Shown: one piece after another, positions 57,774 through 64,000 of the stretch | Position numbering within the stretch: position 1 is the first letter of the stretch | Layout of the letters: each line of letters begins with the position of its first letter | Assembly (NCBI GenBank): GCA_021904315.1 | Contig: CM038920.1 | Span: 806,001 to 870,000 of the forward strand | DNA from: Sphagnum magellanicum | Lineage: Eukaryota; Streptophyta; Sphagnopsida; Sphagnales; Sphagnaceae | Reading direction: 5' to 3' | DNA length: 64,000 nt | Made by a program: the position numbers and the translations under genes | The notes under the pieces: model-generated | Told to the model about the DNA's origin: nothing | Seen by the model: the letters and a program-made list of their open reading frames with translations, nothing else | Databases searched by the model: none

Positions 57774-58555
57774 CTAATGTCTAAATATTGATAAACCCAA
57801 ATGATAATCAAATCATCCAAATAAGTTTTTAAATTTTTGAAAATTCAATACTAGGTGGTCATTAATTTAACTTGTTATCAAAAAATCAGTAATTAACTAG
57901 TAGGTTAATAATAACCAACTTGGTAACCAAGTTGATAACTAGGTCAACATTCAATAGTTGGCCAATATTGGTCATGATAACCCTTAATTTTTCAAGGTTA
58001 TTTGTAAACATCATAAAGAGTCCATCCATATATTAAATCAAGGTCTTTGAGTCTAGATTTAACCCTTACCAAACCTAATTTAGCCACTAGGAGGCTTCAC
58101 TCAAAAGTGTATCAATGTGAATGTATGTTCACAGCTTCACCTTGGCCAATTTGAAAACTAATTTGAAAAGTAAAATGAAATGCTTTCGGTGAACTAACAC
58201 CCATGTTGGTATTATGGTAAATATCCCAAAATACATTTAAATTATTTGTACATATTACAAATATTCCATGGCTAGATTCACTAGAAGAAACTTTCAAATA
58301 TATGGTTAAATTTTTTGACTACTTTTCAATCATAAAGGATGAAAATGAGTAATAGCCTTAAAGTCATTCTAGACAAAGTATTTAGGACAATAATCATTTA
58401 GGACATGATGTGACACATTTCATTCTTTACTCATTTTGGACAAGTCGATTTTAACATGTCTACTATCATTGGGGTTGTTTTTTTTATTAGTAGAATAAAA
58501 ATCATTTGACTGGTCATTTTGACTACTGAACAATGGACATAATTCAATAACATGA
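57774..58555. other. AT-rich intergenic DNA with a truncated MITE
   Basis: Apart from the MITE relative at 58187-58290 nothing is recognised. Confidence 0.45.
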
Positions 58556-58559
58556 CAAT

Positions 58560-61200
58560 GAATAACACCAACGGGGGGGAGACTAAAAAGTAAGAATTCA
58601 ATTATTTAAAAAGGTGAAGATGACGAGCCAAAAGTTGAAGGCCAAGATGAAATGGAAACAAAATGAATGATTTGATTCTAAAGAATTCTTTATAATTGCA
58701 AAATCACAAATTAGCAGGGCTTTGATTTTAGGTCTCAAAAATATAGATTGGGTAGTTTTGATGAAAAGATAGATGTTTGAAAAAACTTGTAATTTCTACA
58801 ACAAATTTTATCGGCCCCAAAAGAATTAGCTTAGGACCAAATAATTAAAATCTAGACTTTAATTCTCTTCCCAATTTTTTTTCAAATGAAATGAATTTTA
58901 AATTGGTAAAACCTATTTCAATAGAAAAATTACACTTTGCAACAAGTTCCATGGCCAATAGTAAGGCCCTAGTTGGCCCAAATAGAATGGTGGTCTAATC
59001 TTCACCCACTTTTGGGATCTACTTAGAATACAAACTATGTTAAGATGTTTAACATAATAATCAATGAGAGATGCCTTCCTAGCAAGGTAAACAAAGGTTA
59101 AATGACTCTAATATTTTAAGTAGGGGAAAATGAATACCTAAGAAATTGGTGCCCAATTACTTTACTAAATGTCTCCTACATGATCTATCATCTTTTCAAA
59201 AAATATTTAATGTAGATTTCAACCCATCCTCATGAAGGTAATTGATTATGACTAAACCACCTTTATCCCTTTATGGTTCATTTAAAAAATAACATGTGAA
59301 TTCAAGAGATGATTGATTGGGTCAAACAAACAGGTCAACCATTTGTTTTCCTAAAATTGGATTTTGCACAACCTTGTGACAAGATGAATTGGGAGTTTTT
59401 GTTTAAGGCAATGGTAAAGATGGGCGTGCCTTAACTTGATGTAAATAAATTGTTACTTATGTAATTATTCAAAGGTTAAGTTTGGTAATTTAGTTAGTGG
59501 TTGGGTTTTGTAATTTAATATTGGATTGGTAAGTCATCATTAATTTCAATTAATGTGGATGACTCACACATGATAATTCATGTGGAAAATATTTACCCAT
59601 TTTATTGTGCATGTTGAATCACATGGTGAGCCATGTGATGTGTAAATCTTTTTTTAAAAATTTATTTAATTTTATTTTGGTTAGTACATAAGTAGATGTT
59701 TGGAACCTTTGGAAACACCTTCATTTGATGAGATTAAATTGTTGTATGAATAGAAAGTTTTATGGAATAGGTTTGTGAAAGGATTTGAAATTTTTGTTTT
59801 CAAAGTTTTTTTTGGCATAGTTTATGAATGTGTGAAATCCATAATAAGAAAATGGTGTGGCATAATAATTATACATAAAAAATAAAAAAACGAGTGAATA
59901 TTTGTGTAAACGAAAACATAAATACCCATAGTTATGTAATAAACATACATAGTTTCGATCCTATATTCATTTCTAGTCTAAATGCTCAAGAAGTTATTGT
60001 TGAAAGAAGTTAAACCAAAAGTTTACTTTAATGTTGCCATTGTTGTATCTTTTCCAAATTGAAAAAAACGAGGGAAAGGTGTCCTTTGACCCCATACCTT
60101 TTCATCATTGTTTAAAAGGTCTTCAATTTTATGATTATAAAAACCTCCAAGTTCAAAGAGATTAAAGGTGTAACATTTGTTGGAAGCACTATCCTATAAA
60201 TAATATTGCAATATGATATCACTTTGACATAAGAAGAGATGAAGAAAGCTTACAAAACATTTGCAATCTATCACATATATTCTTGTTCATTCACAGTTGA
60301 GAAGTGAATTAAGAAAAATCGATTACCTATTGGAGTCATAAGAAATGTTTAAATAAAATGGGAATGAATAGCAATATGGTTTAATTGGCAGTGGGCAAAT
60401 GCATAGGAATTGTCCAACCTCCTAGGAACTTATTTTGGCTTAAAGGGTAGAAACACACTACATTATTCATAAAATGTTGTCACAAGGTAACATTTGCAAA
60501 ATTTTGGAATTTGTACTTGCCCATACAACTAAATAAAAATGACTAAGAAGATAAATGACTCAACACTATAATGTTTTATATAATATAATCACATTGTATG
60601 AGTTTTATGAATAATTTTTGAATTGTCATAACGGAATGGGGTACATTCACAAATAAATGAGTCATAGCAAGTGGAACCAATGTTTTTATTGCTTAATGGA
60701 CTCCTAAAGAAAAATCAATTTATTTTTTGAAAATGACATAATTATTCAGGATTCTTAAAACATATTTTTAAGTCAAAAGGACTTTTAAAAAATTGTTTTG
60801 TAACTTGCAAATAAAATATTTTTAATATATCTTAAGAATATTTTAAAATAAACAATCACCTAAGTCCTTACTCAAGGTGCAACCTTGACACATTATTTTG
60901 TGAATGCACCCAATAGACTTTTAAAAGAGTACGAAAACACTTGTAAAAGTTCATAATCAATGAGTATGGTATCAATGCACTTTCATATATATTTTTAATG
61001 AATAAAAAATTCAATGATAATATAGTGTGATGACATTAATACCAAGGAGAGTTCTTCGAAGGATTTTGATGAACAAATATTTCTATGTGTTTTGAATTAT
61101 GGGTTTTTATTCTTAAGTTTTTTGTTTAATGAAAATAATAATTAAAAATCTCATCTTTCAAATTAAAAATCTCTGAAAGATAAACCAGTAAACCAGGGTT
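58560..61200 (+). mobile_element. Degenerate LINE, copy 2 (reverse transcriptase and 3' part)
   Basis: The first part follows LINE copy 1 from 14380 (GGCCAAGATGAAATGGAAAC, TTCCATGGCCAATAGTAAGG). 59311-59430 reads MIDWVKQTGQPFVFLKLDF, then CDKMNWEFLFKAM, the RT segment normally written FLKLDFxKAYDxVxWEFL in plant L1-type elements. 60085-60215 reads CPLTPYLF...LQYDITLT, a damaged version of the YADD region (catalytic Asp pair lost). 60390-60450 gives GIVQPPRNLFWLKG, near the usual KLLGTPFGL stretch. Stops and frameshifts are frequent. The region after 60300 matches the LINE parts at 6365 and 15200. Confidence 0.75.
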
Positions 61201-62590
61201 AATACGTTTTTAATCTCTATGGCATCCAGCATTCACTGTTAATACATGGCAGGATAAGGTAAATTAGGACATTCAAGTAGCATGTCCCTCTTGCAACTCC
61301 AAGACTCCTAAGGCAGTCACACACAGGTTCTGTAAATGCTTGAGGGCTAGTAAGGTGTAAGGCTGCATTCAAAATTATCTTCCATCTCAAGACAATTGCG
61401 ACATTCTAACCATTCTTGGAGTGTCCTTAATCTGGAAGAATGCTTGTATAGTAAGAAAGTGCGTAGTAGAATGAGAAGGTTCAACACTGTTGTGTGGTCT
61501 CTACTGCGATGGGTTAGTCTCTGAGCTACTTGGGTGGAATGAAATGACCGAGTGTTCACCTGGGAGGGATGGTAGGACTCCAAACTTAGTAGAGTCCAGA
61601 GTAATATGGCAGGGTCTCCTTGAGTATGGGAGACTGGAGTGGCAAAAGACTGTTAAGAGGCAGCATGACGAGGAGATTAACATCCTTGAAAACTTTGACA
61701 GAGTCTAGGCGCCAGATCACGTTGTCTGTGCGCATGATGGCAAAAGAAAATAAGATGCTGCTATCAACTACCTAGTTGCGGTACCGATATTTGGTAGCTT
61801 GTGTGCTTGATCAATATGGGGTCCCCTTCCTCGTCTCCCTTTCTCATTGTGTACGCTTTCCAATGGATTCTCTCAAATTAAAAATCTCTATAAGACAAAC
61901 CAGGGTCAATTATTTTTAAAATCTCTATGACATCAAGCATTCACTGTTAATACATGGCGGGATAAGGTAAATTGAGACATTCAAGTAGCATGTCCCTCTT
62001 GCAACTTCCAGACTCCTAAGTCCGTCACACACAGGTTCTGTAAATGCTTGAGGACTAGTAAGGTGTAAGGCTGCATTCAAAATTATCTTCCATTTCAAGA
62101 CAACTGCCACATTCTAACCATTCTTGGAGTGTCCTTAATCTGGAAGAATGCTTGTATAGTAAGAAAGTGCGTAGTAGAATGAGAAGGTTCAACACTGTTG
62201 TGTGGTCTCTACTGCGATGGGTTAGTCTCTGAGCTACTTGGGTGGAATGAAATGACCGAGTGTTCACCTGGGAGGGATGGTAGGACTCCAAACTTAGTAG
62301 AGTCCAGAGTAATATGGCAGGGTCTCCTTGAGTATGGGAGACTGGAGTGGCAAAAGACTGTTAAGAGGCAGCATGACGAGGAGATTAACATCCTTGAAAA
62401 CTTTGACAGAGTCTAGGCGCCAGATCACGTTGTCTGTGCGCATGATGGCAAAAGAAAATAAGATGCTGCTATCAACTACCTAGTTGCGGTACCGATATTT
62501 GGTAGCTTTTGTGATTCTGATTGATCAGTATGGGGTCCCCCTCCTCGTCTCCATTTTTCTTTGTGTACGCTTTACAATGGATTCTCTCCA
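61160..62590 (+). repeat. 708-bp tandem duplication carrying module C
   Basis: ATTCACTGTTAATACATGGC at 61231 recurs at 61939, and GAGCTACTTGGGTGGAATGA at 61520 recurs at 62228, both offset by 708. The two units are nearly identical from there to AGTTGCGGTACCGATATTTGG, with only scattered differences, so the duplication is recent. Each unit starts with the LINE 3' end (AAATTAAAAATCTCT), which means the break lies in LINE sequence. Confidence 0.9.
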
Positions 62591-63075
62591 TTGGTTTTAT
62601 TACAAAGAAGGAGAAAGAGTCAAGCTAATAAACTTGGGTTCAGGTTCACCCTGACCACCTGGTACGAGAAACGAGGAAAGAAGGTATATTATAGGAGCTT
62701 TTCTGCAAGAGTTAGAAAATCGAGAAGAGTAGAAAGAAAAATGAAAAGGAAAAAGAAAGTAAAGGAGGCTTTTACAGATCTGATGTTGTGTGCAACCTCC
62801 TAGATCCCTGTTGTTATCCAAAGTTCAACGTTCATATATATAACTTGTAGAAGGGAGGGGGACATACGAAAGCATGCTTCTATGTTTGGGAGTGCCCAAT
62901 GTTCGAACTAATTGTCCACCCCTCACCAATTTATAGAAGTATGAATAAATAAGTACCCCTAGTTTATAACTCCTGACAAATCTCTCTTGCTTTTCTTAAG
63001 GGAACTTTGGGTCAGGTCACGTGTAACCTGCTCAATTATTATTTTCTGGAATCTAGGGATGGAGGACGATTCGCA
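62561..63075 (+). repeat. Module C, copy 3, second part, with conserved short frame
   Basis: 62561-62803 repeats the short basic open frame of 23449-23703. 62830-63075 (CATATATATAACTTG, GGTCAGGTCACGTGTAACCTG) matches 24925-25250. No ankyrin/PGG gene follows within the window; the match ends at about 63075. Confidence 0.7.
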
Positions 63076-63369
63076 TGTGAGATAAAATCAACTGCTGGAC
63101 TACCCTAATTGTGGTTGGTTCCTTTTCCCCGCCTCCCCGCGCTGGATTTGAGGAGTTTAATTTTGGGCACATTCACTCACAGGTGGAACCCATGAAACTG
63201 GTTATTGTCGGTTGGCTTATTTCTTACTTTGGTGTGTTAATGGCTCTTTACATAAGGTTTGAATTAGCCCATAGCAAATTAACCCCATGATTTGGTCATC
63301 CAAGAAGCTTGGGGGCTTCAAGAAATTTGCTCATGAGATATGGAGAGTTTGAAGAGCAAATATGGAGGT

Positions 63370-64000
63370 GAGCAAGAACAGGAGGAGATTAAAAAATGAC
63401 CCGAAAGGTCATCACTTTACGTCTAAACAAAGGTTTTATCCTTAGTGGATTGGTGGCAAGCCAAGGTAGTATTTGTATGAACATTAAAGCTACAATCATT
63501 CCTAACTCCCCAAAAGGCTACCAAGGCAAAATAAAACATCCATAGTTCAATAATGTTTCTTCCATTTTTCAAAGGATTCACTCAAATTTAAGTTTGTTCA
63601 CAAATGTAGGTGTTATAGGGATTAGACCTTAAGTGAAATCAACCATCACATTACTTCTCTTACAAAACATTACTATGTCAAATGAAGAGGAGGATCTATT
63701 TGTTGATGTTCAATTTAGATACAAACATTTCCAACCATCAAGGAAAAGAACAATGAAAGTCAACCAACAAGTAGTAGATGGATGAACATGCATGGGCTTT
63801 TCAAAGAACTAAATCGGAGATTCAATGTAAATGCATAGTGTGCACAAGCAAATACTTTAGTTGTAGATTTAGTTTGTTGTTTGCAACAATGCAAGAAATG
63901 AAAACACAATGAGAACTTGCCATGAAACTAAAGGTTGGATGAAAAAAATGAAGCTTGTGCAAAGACTTTCTAATCATAACTAGAGTTTTAAGATTAGCTT
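63370..64000 (+). mobile_element. Start of another LINE copy, cut by the window end
   Basis: AACTAAAGGTTGGATGAAAA...GAAGCTTGTGCAAAGACTTTCTAATCATAACTAGAGTTTTAAGAT (63927-63994) is related to 13368-13432 just upstream of the LINE copy 1 endonuclease. The short frames before it may be the first LINE ORF, but they are broken. Confidence 0.45.

Overview
The window reads as nuclear DNA of a land plant with a large, repeat-dominated genome. The reasons are a plant-type ankyrin/PGG membrane protein, plant-type LINE, MULE (FAR1-type), hAT and SINE-like elements, an ARIADNE-type gene fragment, and long AT-rich intergenic stretches with degenerate CCCTAAA-like words. I cannot name the species. Nothing looks bacterial, and I saw no CRISPR array, rRNA or convincing tRNA. 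Only one gene is clearly intact: an intronless ankyrin/PGG protein of 606 residues at 26531-28351 (+).

Layout. 1-950: dispersed repeat (called family B here). 950-3300: a pyrimidine-rich module, a hairpin cluster and the 5' end of an ARIADNE-like E3 ligase gene, cut off by repeats. 3300-5600: AT-rich repeat family A with internal tandem units. 5600-6350: family B with a fold-back MITE. 6365-7260: LINE 3' fragment. 7300-13290: AT-rich DNA plus a TACCAG/CTGGTA-rich repeat. 13290-17110: degenerate LINE. 17250-29480: a segmental duplication of [upstream module C - ankyrin/PGG gene - shared 3' flank - family B]; copy 1 is a pseudogene and copy 2 is intact. Module C recurs at 61.2-63.06 kb. 29480-31065: the pyrimidine-rich module again, then a tandem array of 99-nt exon-like units, then a hairpin array. 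31.5-34.6 kb: several tandem repeats. 34657-36872: a full-length MULE with 116-bp terminal inverted repeats, decayed by stops. 36.9-38.9 kb: family B holding a 901-bp hAT-like element. 41.5-42.0 kb: a minisatellite. 46.2-48.5 kb: an inverted-repeat-ended element. 49.77-52.39 kb: a very AT-rich fragment of a Helentron-type Helitron (helicase plus endonuclease domain). 53.6-55.4 kb: family B again. 58.56-64.0 kb: a second LINE, a 708-bp tandem duplication of module C, and the start of another LINE.

The strongest observations are paired empty and filled sites inside the window itself. The MULE and the hAT-like element are each absent from a related repeat copy elsewhere in the window, which fixes their boundaries and target duplications. 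A 10-bp target duplication likewise frames the fold-back MITE. The most unusual structure is the 99-nt phase-symmetric exon-like array at 30.07-30.69 kb. The Helentron fragment is the best candidate for an element of unusual origin. Most of the remaining sequence shows no gene that I can support.
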